A stretch of DNA of 64,000 nt from Dendrophyllia cribrosa (taxonomy: Eukaryota > Cnidaria > Anthozoa > Scleractinia > Dendrophylliidae). Of this stretch, positions 31,310 to 43,270 are shown piece by piece; the stretch's first letter is position 1; every line of letters starts with the position of its first letter. Below the pieces are notes generated by a model, which ran no database searches, was not told where the DNA came from, and saw only the letters and a list, made by a program, of their open reading frames with translations. The stretch is from the NCBI GenBank assembly GCA_024195265.1, contig JAJLRJ010000006.1, positions 29,978,382-30,042,381 on the forward strand, given 5' to 3'. Position numbers and translations under genes: made by a program.

Positions 31310-33164
31310 AACATTTTTAGCCAGTGTCAACTTTTTAATTTTTCTTTTTAATTTTATACCAGCATCCATGAGATTTACAAAACAGCAACTATGCTGCAGA
31401 TTATCTGTTGGATGCCAAATCAAACGTTATTACAAAGCAAAGGAGGTTTATCCTAGCTCCACTGAGACACACTACTCAACTACAGAACTAACTTAGGAGC
31501 TAAAAATTATTGCAAGAATTCATAATTTCACTGCAGTGGAATTATAGACTATGGCTTTTTGAGAGTCGGATCCAAGACGCCTATATCCGTGATGCCGGAA
31601 ACACTTTCTCTCACAAGTCTTACATGCCGCAGGCTTTAGACATTAAATCACGGCCAGAGAAATTTAACGATCCTAGCACTCTCAAAGCGATAAATTTTAG
31701 CCGATAAGTATTTATCTTGCAACAAAAGTGAGCCAAAGAAACCACAATGTATGCCAATAGAAGTAGCACCGAATAACGGTATAAACAAAATAAAATAATT
31801 CTAACGGCTCCAGACAGCATGATATCTTCCAATCAATCTGAGAGATAATCCGCCGAGATCAAAAGGATTATATCATCGAAGAGAACAAATTCTTAACTGT
31901 GATCTAAAGGCGTGATCCTCTCTGAAGTCTTACTGGGAAAGCTTTATACTTTAGGCTTTTAAAACACTTTTTTGCGACGAGTGGGAGTCGTGTTTAGCCT
32001 GTCCTTTTTTATACCACTACGTAACATTACAATAAGAATACAATAAAAATTATGGATAAAATTGTACCATTTCCGCCTTTCAACTTTCAACTTTCAAGTG
32101 ACCCGTGACGGCCGTGGGTAACAGGGTCAGGGTTTGAAAAACACTACCCCCCACCCACTCCCCACTAAAGCAAAACAAAAAACAAAAAAACAACAACGAC
32201 AACAAAAGTAAAGTCCAGTCCAGTCCAGTCCAGAGGCCAGTCCTTATTTTCCAACTGGCCATTTAGACTTGGATTTTATAGTTCTAACTTCACTCGCGTC
32301 GCCTTGCGCAAAGATGTCTGTGTATTTTTTAAAATTTTGATTTCCAAATCAGTTACAATACAATACAATAGCGTTTGTTGAGCTATAAAAGAGTATGTTA
32401 TCATAGACGCCTTTGAAAAGCTACGACGATAACAAACCAGCTAGTTTACAGGTATTCCACTTAAAAATGAATCAAATACAAATATAAAATAAGAAAAAAT
32501 TGTTTTTGTGAGCTTTTGTGCAGTCTAAATGTACTGTGCAGACGGTCGCGTAATACTGTTTAAGAATTGCTAAAATTGAAAAATAGCCCTGTCGTCAATT
32601 TTAATTCTAAATTTTCTTGTGCTTCAAAGTTGAGCTTATCATCATCGTTTCTGTTCAGAGAGCTCCGCTGTTAGGCTAAGCCTATCTATATATATTAAGC
32701 TATGCTCATTCTAACATGATGAAAAAAGGTTACGTTAGTGCGGGGAGTATAAAGCTAGACCTGAAATAAGCGACTCTGTGCTCTGTTTAGGCGGCCATTT
32801 CCCCCGGTCATTTTCACCCGTGAGAAGTTTTTCCCAAATTTACGTTCCATGTACTTACTTGCTCTCCTGTTTTCTGTCCGTCATCATCGGATGTGTTGCC
32901 CTTTCTTTCACCATCCATGAGGAGCACGAGAAATGACCTAAAAGAAGCTTTTAAACGACGTCAAAAACCAAAATTTTGAGTTGCCAAATTAATCGAAACT
33001 TCCGCTTATGTTCTCAGAATTTTACCAGAAGTGACAGTCAACAGGTATTAAAAGCACCCAGTCCCCTCGGCCAAGAGAAACTGAAACGAAGAAATGTGAG
33101 TTGATGGAAAACCAGTATGAAGGGTTATTAGCTCATAATTCCAATGCAAATTCTGTTATGATGT
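31310..33164. other. No host gene seen
   Basis: Covers the 3' tail and terminal copy of the Penelope element and about 900 bp of unique AT-rich sequence (32263-33164). No exon or open frame of a known family is recognised. Confidence 0.5.
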
Positions 33165-35268
33165 AGTATCACGATTCTCAGATACTTTTGTCTGCTTTTG
33201 AGACGTCAATATAAAGTCGTATTGTCGTCTCAAAAACCAGCCTGTGATTGGTTGAAAATTTCCCGCGGCAATTTAATGGGTTCCTCGCGTAGAAAACCAA
33301 AATTTAAAATTATCTTCAAAGGAGGGGTGAAAATGTTGATTACTTTGTCAAGTTTGGCAGATAAACAACGATGTATTCAATGCAACGACCCTTTCTATCG
33401 AAAGTTAACGATAAGATGAGTTTAAAAGCTGCTTTTGTTTGTTTGAACGGTTTGTTTACATTGAGCTATGCTGTGCGCGCGCTATTACGCCATCATAATT
33501 GAAAAAAAAAACGTGTTGGGCTAAAACCTCGACAAGTTTGCGTTATTCACTCATTTTTTCGACGTTTGTAACTTTGAAAAACTTCAAAAAGATGTTCTAT
33601 CAAATTTGTTCTATTTCAATGAGCAATTTATAGCGTGAAAAGTCCGTGTTTTTGAAACTTTTTTGCAAAACAAAAATATGATAACGCGTACAAAACGTCG
33701 CGACGTCAGCTCGTTACTAGTAAGAATTTCAGCTTTGATCAGCACAAGTTATATTCAGTTTTGCTTTCTTTTTGCCCGAAAAACAGTTGAATCGTGATAC
33801 AAAACTAATTTCGATTTTGAGGCAACAACAACTGCATTATATTGACGGCTAGTTGGAAGAAAATATATTCCGTATTGGGCGGAGTCGCGAAGCGATTTAC
33901 CCAATACGGAATATATTTTCTTCCAACGCCGTCAATATAATGCAGTATTGACGAATCAAAATCGAAATTAGTTTTGTATCACGATTCAACTGTTTTTCGG
34001 GCAAAAAGAAAGCAAAACTGAAGATAACTTGTGCTGATCAAAGCTGAAATTCTAACTAGTAACGAGCTGACGTACACGACGTTTTGTACGCGTTATCATA
34101 TTTTTGTTTTGCAAAAAAGTTTCAAAAACACGGACTTTTCACGCTATAAATTGCTCATTGAAATAAAACAAATTTGATAGAACATCTTTTTGAAGTTTTT
34201 CAAAGTTACAAATGTCGAAAAAATGAGTAAATAATGCAAACTTGCCGAGGTTTTAGCCCAAAACTTTTTTCAATTATGATGGCGTGATAGCGCGCGCACA
34301 GCATAGCTCAATGTAAACAAACCGTTCAAACAAACAAAAGCAGCTTTTAAGGACGTTCGCGCTAATTGTTTATGCGCATCCTTACTGCGCACGCAATTCA
34401 TGTCGCATCGCCATGCTACGTCATGCACGAGCGCGCGCGCAAGAGAAGAAATGTAAGCACATAAAGGGCAGATAGCGGTTGCGTTAACTTTGCTTAGATT
34501 TAACTCGCTTGGATGGTCGGTGACCCCCAATTTTTTTTTCATAGATAATTTTCTTTTCCAATTTTTGACAAATTGTGAAAAAATGAACAAAAAATCAATG
34601 TAGGAAGTTTAAATTTTTTCCATTTTTCTACCCGCGCGCCATCGAATCTTGCCAACTTGCGGCTGTTAGAGTTTACAAATGCTGTCGTTTAAAAATGAAA
34701 TTTACTTCAAGGAACGTCACCAGTTGAATGAATTTGCTGAACAGACCTACTAGCTTAAAATTTGGGAAAGAAAGTTGCATTTTAGAGATTTATTTGCAAT
34801 ATTTTTAGACTAACAGACGTTCGGGTCACATCCCGTAAGGAAGACCAATTTTTCAAAATTAGGGTCGCCTTTAAGATAGCTTATCTCAGAAACGAAGTCG
34901 GTGACCCCCTCATTTTTTTGCATTTCTGACACGAGTAACTCATAACCTAGCTGTAGCAAAAGTTTTATAAAAAAATCAATGTTAGAAGATTTTCGCGCGA
35001 ACGTCCTTAAACTCATCTTATCGTTAACTTTCGATGAAAGGGTCGTTGCATCGAATACAGCGTTGTTTATCTGCCAAACTTGACAAAGTAATCAACATTT
35101 TTGCCCCTCCTTTGAAGATAATTTTAAATTTTGGTTTTCTACGCAAGGAACCCATTAAATTGCCGCAGGAAATTTTCAACCAATCACAGGCTGGTTTTTG
35201 AGAGGACAATACGACTTCATATTGACGTCTCAAAAGCAGACAAAAGTATCTGAAAATCGTGATACTGC
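33165..35268. repeat. 2.1-kb palindrome
   Basis: Two arms of roughly 720 bp are inverted copies around a centre near 33890 (ATACGGAATATATTTTCTTCC and complement, in parts). Shared words run from AGTATCACGAT at the outer edges, through AAACCGTTCAAACAAACAAA, to TTTTTGCAAAACAAAAATAT inside. The right arm also holds a 656-bp insertion. No coding content is supported. The short frames encoded in both arms are mirror images of each other. Confidence 0.8.
34351..35006. mobile_element. TTAA-flanked MITE nested in the palindrome
   Basis: TIRs are GGACGTTCGCGC and GCGCGAACGTCC. TTAA lies on both sides (34347-34350 and 35007-35010). The opposite palindrome arm has the unoccupied sequence with a single TTAA near 33421-33424, so the target duplication is directly visible. 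No ORF of interest. Confidence 0.88.
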
Positions 35269-35410
35269 ATTATATTGACGGCGTTGGAAGAAAATATATT
35301 CTCCGTATTGGGCTCCGTCGCTTCGCGACTCCGCACAATACGGAATATATTTTCTCCCAACTAGCCGTCAATATTATGCAGTATTGACGCCTCAAAATCG
35401 AAATTAGTTT
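35262..35410. repeat. Extra copy of the palindrome's central hairpin
   Basis: Repeats the words GCATTATATTGACGGC, GGAAGAAAATATATTC and TCGCTTCGCGA, and their complements, seen at 33836-33960. It directly abuts the end of the large palindrome. Confidence 0.65.
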
Positions 35411-35446
35411 ATAGTATTGAATTTTATTCTGTTAACCGCTGAATTA

Positions 35447-35600
35447 TGTTTTGGCATTGAATTATGTTTTGACATTTTACATTATGTTTTCGATTTTCGA
35501 ATTATGTTTTGGCATTTTACATTATGTTTTCAATTTTCGAATTATGTTTTGGCATTTTACATTATGTTTTCGACTTTCGAATTATATCCAATAAGCCTCT
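35447..35600. repeat. Tandem ~40-bp repeat
   Basis: About four units of ATTATGTTTTGGCATTTTAC followed by ATTATGTTTTCGATTTTCGA. Confidence 0.75.
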
Positions 35601-35842
35601 AAATTATGTTTTAGCATTTGACATTAAGTTTTCGATATTTGGAATGCCATTTACTTTCAAGGGATTGGGAAAGCAACAAGGCCAGTCCTTCAACATGGCG
35701 GCCGAGTCGATAATAGAGGGGAATGCAGGGGAATGTCGTAACAAGGTTAAATCTGACCCTATACTATTACTTACTGCGTAAAACATTTAACGCGACAACG
35801 ACATGATAGAGCCCACACTGAAACATTTGAAACCGTGCATTT

Positions 35843-35870
35843 TGTCTGTCTGTCTGTCTGTCTGTCTGTA
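35843..35870. repeat. (GTCT)n microsatellite
   Basis: About six consecutive GTCT tetranucleotides, followed by one variant unit. Confidence 0.9.
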
Positions 35871-36011
35871 TGTCTAAGTGAAACACAAAGTTGGTTTAAT
35901 AAACTGAGTTATTAATGTAAATTGGCCACCGTGAAGACGAAGATTTAAGACACTATCTCTCTCTTAAACTACTATTAAACACAACTTTATTATAATATTA
36001 TCTACCCTTTT

Positions 36012-36341
36012 ATATCATATGCAATCTTAGCCTGGGGCAGCGCTTACAAATTTAATATCCAAAAAGTACAAACTAAACAAAACAAAGTTGTAAGATTAAT
36101 CTTTTTTGCAGTATCCTATGGGAAAAATACTGAAAGCTCTCTCCCCCTACTAAACTTATTAAACATTCTGAAAGTAAATAATGTTTATTGCCTACATGCC
36201 CTGAACTTCACTCACCTATGGCATAAAGGATTATTGCCAAATATATTTAATGACTTTTTTCAATACGCAAGCAATGTGCACAATTACAGTACCAGATATA
36301 CAGTTAAAGTGTATATGACAGTGATTTTTTTATTTGCTTGA
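36012..36341 (+). pseudogene. Non-LTR retrotransposon (LINE) RT C-terminal fragment
   Basis: An open stretch of 109 codons without an ATG start reads ISYAILAWGSAYKFNIQ, then KVQTKQNKVVRLIFFA, LPLLNLLNILKVNNVY and HALNFTHLWHKGLLPNIF. This pattern is typical of the thumb and post-palm region of CR1/L2-like LINE reverse transcriptases. The catalytic core is missing and the frame breaks upstream. It is a short, 5'-truncated remnant. Confidence 0.7.
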
Positions 36342-36451
36342 TCGAATCTACATGATGTTCTGATAAGAAAATGGAAAAAAAAATTTCGATATCGATTTTC
36401 CTTCTCCGCGTTTTGGCCGTCTAAAAACGTGAAATTTCACTTCCGGTGTGT

Positions 36452-36711
36452 TACAAAACCGCGCAAGAAGAAAGACTGGATATAGTCCGCTGTGACGTCA
36501 ATACAAGAATGCCAGTGTCGCGATTTCTCAGTTCCTCCGTTTTTTGGTGCGTGTTGCTACAACCATACACAACACACCTTAATAGAACCATGTTTCTTCC
36601 TCAGGGCGCATCAAAAAATGTGAGGAACTGAGAAACCTTGACACCGGCATTCTTGTATTGACGTCACAGCGGACTATTTCCAGTCTTTCTTCTTGCACGG
36701 TTTTGAGGAGC
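36452..36711. repeat. Foldback MITE
   Basis: Inverted arms of about 100 bp share CAAGAAGAAAGACTGG, AGTCCGCTGTGACGTCAATA and GAGGAACTGAGAAA-type words. The spacer is about 50 bp. The flanks TACAAAACCG and CGGTTTTG are also inverted. Confidence 0.75.
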
Positions 36712-37770
36712 CAGGTTATGGATTATGATTATATATTATCTGTTAAACCATCAAATAAGGTGTATGGCGCTAAATATTTTCCTCTCAGCTTTCTGGATGG
36801 TCTTTAGTCCTAAAGAAGCTCAACTGATGTTCAATCCTACAATGGGGATCAGTAACCTGCCTCTACTCTCGTACCGATCTCCTTACCTAGATCCCCCTCG
36901 GTACAAGCACGAGTGAGATCTGAGTACGAGAAAAAACTGTCTCCTCTCTCTCCCGGTTTCAGAGTTGCTGTTGCTAAATTATTATTGCAATTTGTGGATT
37001 AGCGTGAGAAAAGACGCACAATTTGGACTATATTTGGTGTGTATTTGTAGTTACCTTGTGGTAGAAGTTCTGTCAGATTGGTCACGTAACAGCCTAAACT
37101 GTGCCACTTTCGTTCGCTTTTTTATTGCTCCGGTTGTGAGCGACGGCAAATTCAAAATGGAGTAATAAATAATTTCAAATTATGCTGATTTTCACTCGTG
37201 CGATAATCAATTCAAAATGGCACGAATTCTCGCTTGTATTGTAATTAAAGCAATTCAAGATAAAAAACTGTCGTACATCGTTCAAGATGGATTTTATTGC
37301 TTTTTCACCATATATACTTAAATCGTGGGCTACCTGTGGAAAATCTGTAAATTAGACGATATGATGTAGTTATGAATTCGCATGCAACTCTAGCAGTAGC
37401 AAACAATATATATACAATGATATGATACAATATTTACACTACGTATCTAAAACACGTAACTTATAAAAACTAGTTTGAATGGTCCCGCGAGATCTACTGT
37501 AACCCTGGCCAGAATGTTTTAGGACACTCAACATTTCAGTAACTTACTTGATAGCTTTATTAAAGTCATGATAATTAAAGGCCGACAGATTAAACTAACT
37601 TTGTTAAGTGTTGAAACCGGTGAAAGGAAGAAAAATTATTCCGGAATAAAATGACTTGTTCAAAGGCTCTTTACATGTTTGCAGATCAAAATCGCTTAAA
37701 AATAAATCCCAAGTATTTTTGACTGAGAACACAGACAACGCTTAGTTGATCTATAAAAAGAAACAGCTAG
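36712..37770. other. No gene seen
   Basis: AT-rich, unique sequence. There is one short inverted repeat near 36870-36930 (TCTCGTACCGATCTC and relatives). No supported exon. Confidence 0.5.
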
Positions 37771-38167
37771 TTAATAAAACATCAGTTTCTCGCTACTGAC
37801 GTTTGCATTAAAGGCTGGCTTCACTTCTTGTATAAACAATGTTTCTTTGATTTTACAGTGGAAATCAGTTTTGCCCGACGCTAAGATATCAAAATGATCC
37901 CACTTCATGTTATGTCCAGTGGTGTTGACCTGGTCAGCAATGGCCGATGTGCGGTCATGCTTAGCGAGGGCCTTAAAATGCTCAGTTTTTCTATCATGAA
38001 GCTGTCGTTTAGTTTTACCAATGTAAAATTTTTCACAATCCCAACAACTGGCTTTGTAAATAACTTTAGACTGTTGAGAACGATTCAAGCGGTCCTTGTA
38101 CGGGAAGAAAGATTTGATGCGGCGAGTGCTTTGGAAAATAATTTTAAGGTTGACACAAGAGAAAAAA
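37771..38167 (-). pseudogene. Second Penelope-like fragment with GIY-YIG domain
   Basis: The open frame on the minus strand reads LKIIFQSTRRIKSFFPYKDR, then SKVIYKASCWDCEKFYIGKT and KRQLHDRKTEHFKALAKHD, ending in TAA. The V-I-Y...F-Y-I-G pair with surrounding cysteines is the GIY-YIG endonuclease of Penelope-like elements, preceded by the short linker that joins it to reverse transcriptase. Everything upstream is absent. It differs clearly in sequence from the 30278 and 53097 copies, so it belongs to another subfamily. Confidence 0.82.
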
Positions 38168-38362
38168 ATTTATACACTATTCATACTGCATACATTAAAG
38201 TAACGCATATAAGATTAGTACATATGAATAAATTATCACTTTGGCTCAACTGCAGTGCGGCGTGGTTGTGCGCTGACGCGTCGAAGGATTTCTTTTGCCT
38301 CTTCGTTCCCCTCTTCTATTTTCTGATAGCAGACGTATAATATCCAGTACCTGGACGAGGAG

Positions 38363-38640
38363 GTCAAGGAGTTCAACATGCAGTGGGACAAGCAGTTCAG
38401 GGAGTTCAGCCAGCCGCGGAACAAGGAGCTCGAGGAATTCGACCAGCCGTGGGACATGCGGCTCAGGTTGTTCAACCAGCCGTGAGACAGAGACCTCAAA
38501 GAGTTCTACCAGCCGCGGAACAAGGAGTTCAAGGGGTTCATCCTGCTGCGGGAAATGCAGCTCAGAGAGTTCAACCAGACGCGGGACAAGGAGTTCAACC
38601 AGCATCGGGACAAGGAGTCCAACATGCAGCGGGACAAGTT
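38363..38640. repeat. 33-bp minisatellite
   Basis: Head-to-tail 33-bp units such as GGAACAAGGAGCTCGAGGAA plus TTCGACCAGCCGT repeat about six times, then two 24-bp versions that lack 9 bp. Because 33 and 24 are multiples of three, several frames stay open on both strands. That alone explains the repetitive ORFs. There is no other sign of a gene. Confidence 0.8.
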
Positions 38641-39186
38641 TAACAGGGAGAGCTAGGGATAAAGTATATCTGTTTTCTCTCTTAAAGATATGTGTAGATA
38701 TGAACTATGCGCGGGGGAAAGGGCTGCAACCCTCCTTTTCTGTGTGTTTTACTTTGCTTCTTGCGTTGTACAAGTTTACTTGTTTTGGTTCCACGCTTCA
38801 TTTGTTTTGCATTTCAGTCAATGTGTTAGCTTATTAATTCATCAGGTAGCTCCAGTGTGTTACGAGCCTTTCTGCACGAGCGGTCTACATTCTATACAGT
38901 CTGGGATACTTATTTAAATGTTCACGTAATGTTCGGCCGCGTACACATTTTTAGCTACCTTTTATCATCGCAAGGCACCTCTGTCAGTCGTAGGTTTGGT
39001 ATGTGTAGTTAACATCGATGGAATACTTCATGTTGTGAATACAATGGATGAATGTGTCAACAAGCAGCTCGGCGACTCTGCATGGCTATTTGTTTTTGGA
39101 GTTAGGAGTAGAGTGGAACAGGTGAGTTCACCGCAGCTATTTGTTTTACACCACTAAAGCAGAGTGTAGTCAAAACAAATCAAATA

Positions 39187-40140
39187 AAATGGGGTGAGAG
39201 TTCACCGAAAAAAAAAAAAGTGAGAGTTCACCAAAGAAAAAAAAATGGGGTGAGAGTTCACCAAGGAAAAGAGAGAAAAAAAAATTGATGAGAGTTCACC
39301 AAAGGAAAAGAGAAAAAAATGGGGTGAGAGTTCACCAAAGAAAAGAGAAAAAAATGGGTGAGAGTTCACCAAGGAGAAGAAAAAAAATGGGGTAAGAGGT
39401 CACCAAGGAAAAGAGAAAAAAAATGGGATGAGAGTTCACCAAAGAAAAGAGAAAAAAATGGGGTGATAGGTCACCAAGAAAAAGAGAAAAAAAATGGGGT
39501 GAGTTCACCAAAGAAAAGAGAAAAAAATGGGGTGAGAGGTCACCAAGGAAAAGAAAAACAATGGGGTGAGAGGTCACCAAGGAAAAGAGAAAAAAATGGG
39601 GTGAGAGTTCACCAAAGAAAAGAAAAAAATGGGGTGAGAGTTCACCAAGGAAAAGGAAAAAAAATGGGGTGAGAGTTCACCAAAGAAAAGAGAATAAAAA
39701 AGAAATGGGGTGAGACGTCACAAAGGAAAAGAGAAAAAAAATGGGGTGAGAGGTCACCAAGGAGAAAAGAAAAAAATGGGATGAGAGGTCACCAAGGAAA
39801 AGAGAAAAAAATATGGGGTGAGAGGTCATTAAGGAAAAGAAAAAAAATGGGGTGAGAGTTCACCAAAGAAAGAGAAAAAAAATGGGATGAGAAGTCACCA
39901 AGGAAAAGAGAAAAAAAATGGGGTAAGAGGTCACAAAGGAAAAGAGAAAAAATGGGGTGAGAGGTCACCAAGGAAATGAGAAAAAAAATGGAAAGAAAAT
40001 AGAAGAGAAGAAAACAAAAGAACGAAATGGGGTGAGAGTTCGCCAAAGGAAAGAAGAGAAATGGGGTGAGAGTTCATCAAAGGAAAGAAGAGGAATGGGG
40101 TGAGAGTTCACCAAAGAAAACAGAAAAAGAAATGGTGCTA
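39187..40140. repeat. Purine-rich minisatellite, ~35-bp unit
   Basis: Roughly 27 units of ATGGGGTGAGAGTTCACCAA followed by AGAAAAGAGAAAAAA run for almost 1 kb with small indels. The plus strand is nearly all purine apart from the TTCACC core. It continues as a looser array to about 40220. Open frames are by-products of the repeat. Confidence 0.9.
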
Positions 40141-40850
40141 GAGTTCACCCAGACAAACAAAAAAACAAACAAACAACGCAAATGGGGATGAGACATCAGC
40201 GAAGAAAACAACAAAAAAATGGGAGAGGGTATTGAGAATTCAATGACATTTAAACGTGATGACTGTTAAATGTTTATGAGGTCTCACCGATAGGTCACCG
40301 CCGATATGTCACCGCCTGGTCAAACAGCGAGAGGGAAAGTGGACCTCCCGAGGTCGTGCTAGAGACCATACGTAGATAAAGACCCCAGAATTAAGTAGAT
40401 GTAAGGACCGGTGTTGTCACATGAGAAATATTTTTCTTTCACGATTGTATAAGTGCAATAAACGCGGAGCATTAGAATAGGTTGTTTGTTGACTTACTGG
40501 GGTGTAAAGGCGCGGATCTAAATTAACGAGGCTTAAAGGGGGGGACCAGTACAGTACATATATGGCGAAAGGGTGACGTAAATATTTAAAATGCTGATAT
40601 ATTTCCTCAAAATCCCCCCCCCATGCCCTCCCTTTGATCCGCGAGTGCTGTAAATTTTCTTTTTCCCTATTGTACCGTCTGTCTATAGTCACAGGGAGTC
40701 GAGAGGTTTGAAACCAGGGTATCTCAAAACCCTCCCGGTCATACTGGGTCAAAACTGTCCTCTCTCTGCTGACTTATACGGGTTTTTTTTCACACGCGTA
40801 TTTCGCCTTTTTGTTTTTCGCTTCAGGCGATATACTGGTCATGGGAAAAA

Positions 40851-41213
40851 GGTGACGACTTTGATACCTCCATCAATAATACCGGTGATTGCGCAAATGC
40901 GACTCAGTGGGTGAATACTAGGGGAAATCCCGTATGGGTCAGCGGTGAGAGGGCAGGAAATGACCGGCTTGAAAATGGCTCGACTAGTAGAAAAGGGAGA
41001 GGTTATTGGACAGATTGATGAATTAATGTTCCGGGATCCGGACCATTTTGTCGCAGAGGAACTCCATAGAAATGCAGCTAATTGAATAGAAATAGCGAAG
41101 ATGGCACCTTCATTGAACCAGGAGGAGGTCCTGTCTTGGAGAGAGCATAATGTGTCCATAGTCCCAACGGGGAACGTCACAATTCCGACCGGCCGGCCAC
41201 AGAATATTCACTG
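40851..41213 (+). pseudogene. Decayed ORF, possibly retroelement-derived
   Basis: One frame reads TTLIPPSIIPVIAQMRLSG, stop, ILGEIPYGSAVRGQEMTGLK, then MARLVEKGEVIGQID and ELMFRDPDHFVAEELHRNAA, stop, and a further stretch to IPTGRPQNIH. Two in-frame stops interrupt an otherwise protein-like text. The wording reminds me of proteins accompanying cnidarian retroelements, but I cannot name the family. The minus strand is also open here; I judge it the shadow. Confidence 0.4.
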
Positions 41214-41394
41214 AAGAATAACGTATCATGTAAACAATGTGGATAATCTATCCGGAAAACGCTTTCACGTCGCCTGCAAACCGGTGCGATCTTGGTCGTG
41301 GGTAAGATTGGTCACGTAAAACCACCTAATTTAGTACTACCCGTAACGGTTGAGCCCACGAAGCCGAGAGTGTGTCACGATGCGCGGTACTTAA

Positions 41395-42178
41395 GGTGGT
41401 TCGATACAGTTTTCTGGAGACCATACCAACATTTTTCAATCGGCTTTTAAGCGGTCTTCTCCAAGTCAGATCAACGTGAAATTTTCACCACTAACTGGTT
41501 TTGAATTTAAGTTTGGCAAGATATATTTTTTGGTAAAATCGATATTACCATAACGACGATAAACAAGAAACTTAGAAATCAGTAAAAGTGAAATTTAGCG
41601 CGTTTAAGATTTCGCATTGAAAATCCCACATAGGCATCTTAAAATATGGTATATGGCATATATTTTTTGCAAGAATAAAAAAATTCTGTATGTTTGAATT
41701 AAAATAAATCGCAATAACATTTCAAACCTTACTATTTGTGTACTGGTATTAAATTGATCGAGAGATTAACACTGGTTTTGTGAAATTACTTAATGATAAT
41801 GTCAAAAAGTAGCTTGATGTTATGTTTGTAAACTTTGAAAGTTTTGTTTACTTTCTCTTTTGCGATGTTGAGAACTACCTTTTTTCCTAACATCGCTTCA
41901 TGTGCAATTTTTGGGTGATTTTCGATTTTAATGGCTTTCGCAAAAATCTGAGAAACGGCTCGATGGATTTTTTTAAAACATTCACTGTGCATGCTTACCG
42001 ATGTGCAAAATATTATCTGAAAGTTTCATTGGCATTGATTCACTGGAACGCCTTTAAATTTAAAGATGAAGACGACGTACGAACCGGCCGAAAAAATGGC
42101 GTTACAAATTTTCTTTTTTAAGTTATGCTTAATAATGATTTAAAATCAATGCGCACTGCATTCCTGTATCGAACCACC
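41395..42178. mobile_element. TTAA-flanked MITE, TIR GGTGGTTCGATACAG
   Basis: It starts GGTGGTTCGATACAG and ends CTGTATCGAACCACC, with TTAA on each side (41391-41394 and 42179-42182). The 784-bp AT-rich interior has no transposase. piggyBac- or Kolobok-type by target site. Confidence 0.85.
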
Positions 42179-42182
42179 TTAA

Positions 42183-42748
42183 ACTGGTGGATGCTGAAGA
42201 AGCCTTTCTCGTCAGACACGGTGACTGATTTGCCTCGGTATGTCTTCAAGGACTATCACCAGTCTGTTCTCGCTGACAAGTCAGGTTACGACCACCTCTG
42301 GCGAAGGTTTGGAACTCACCTGGGGCTTCGGCAAGGCTGGCCTCGAATGCGGGTGCACAGCCTACCAGTACATGGCAAGACATTAATCAGTTGAAACGGT
42401 TTGTGTGTGCGTTCGGACAGCCCAGGGAAGAGACCTCATGAGAAGAAACGTCTGTGAGTCAAGGTGGACAGTCTCTTCCACCAGGGTTATCGGGTTAAGG
42501 TTTGGGTTTAGTTTTGGGGAGTTACGACTAGGTTGCAGGGTAGATATCTTGGGCAACCTATCGATGGCCTCCTTAGTTAGTTATTATTATTGGGGAGGAG
42601 CCCATCGTTAGTATGGTAAACATAAGGACACCGAATGACACAAAGGGACGGGAGCCAAATTTATCCCCAATATTATTGCGGTTCGACAATGGATGCAGTG
42701 TTGGATAGTTTACAATTCACAGCCCAGATCCCAATTTCCAATTGGTCT
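42183..42748. other. No gene seen
   Basis: Moderately GC-rich stretch with short open frames in two registers. No motif is recognised. Confidence 0.45.
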
Positions 42749-42895
42749 ATTTCGATATATTAAAATTCTTAAATGGCTCCTAGGCTTTGGGGAATAAAAC
42801 AAAAGAAGTAACATTGAGGTCCAGGAATGAGTAATTAAATTGTTTTATTTCATTCCCCTAAGCCTCGGAGTTAAGTTAGAATTTCGATATATCGA
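42749..42895. repeat. Small foldback element
   Basis: Inverted arms share TCGATATATTAAAATTC against GAATTTCGATATATCGA, and GGCTTTGGGGAATAAAAC against its near complement, with a 40-bp spacer. Confidence 0.7.
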
Positions 42896-43270
42896 CGCAG
42901 ACAACCGCTGACCAAGAAGCCTGAGTACTCTGGATACGAAATTGGCACTGTACTGATACGTCATTAGGTGGAATGTTTGCCATAGTTTCTCAATCGGAAT
43001 ATAGTGACGTCACAAAGCGTTCTCAGCTTTCTTTGAGTTGAAGTATTGTTCAGTCCTGGTATTTGACATTCAACAGGAAGAGGGAGGGGAGGGTGCGTAT
43101 AATGTAATGGAATAAATTACCAAAATATGCAGTGTCCAAAATTTATTGGCCAAGATTTAGATCCACTAAACATGCAACAGGTAGAAAAATCCCACCTGTA
43201 CCTGCTACAAAAACTAAGATCAATTAAATTGAAATTGTACACATTTAAAAATGTTGTTGATACTTGTTGG

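Larger units (their letters stand above)
29612..32262 (+). mobile_element. Penelope-like element flanked by inverted copies
   Basis: About 210-235 bp at 29612-29820 is repeated in inverted orientation at 32027-32262. Shared words are GGCCAGTTGGAAAA, CACGGCCGT and TACAATTTTATCCATAATTT. Between them lie a hammerhead ribozyme, the C-terminal part of a Penelope-type reverse transcriptase with GIY-YIG endonuclease, and a second ribozyme-like motif. Inverted terminal copies are a known arrangement for Penelope elements. The 5' part of the reverse transcriptase is missing. Confidence 0.75.

Noticed and set aside
39332..40046. Repetitive frames that look like phenylalanine-rich membrane proteins or lysine-rich proteins
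   Set aside because: By-products of the 35-bp minisatellite. Its unit length varies, so no frame is maintained.
38350..40220. CRISPR-like regular repeats
   Set aside because: Units are contiguous with no unique spacers and this is animal DNA; they are minisatellites.
40839..41180. 113-codon minus-strand open frame
   Set aside because: The plus strand in the same place reads like decayed protein with conserved-looking text, so the minus frame is most likely its shadow.
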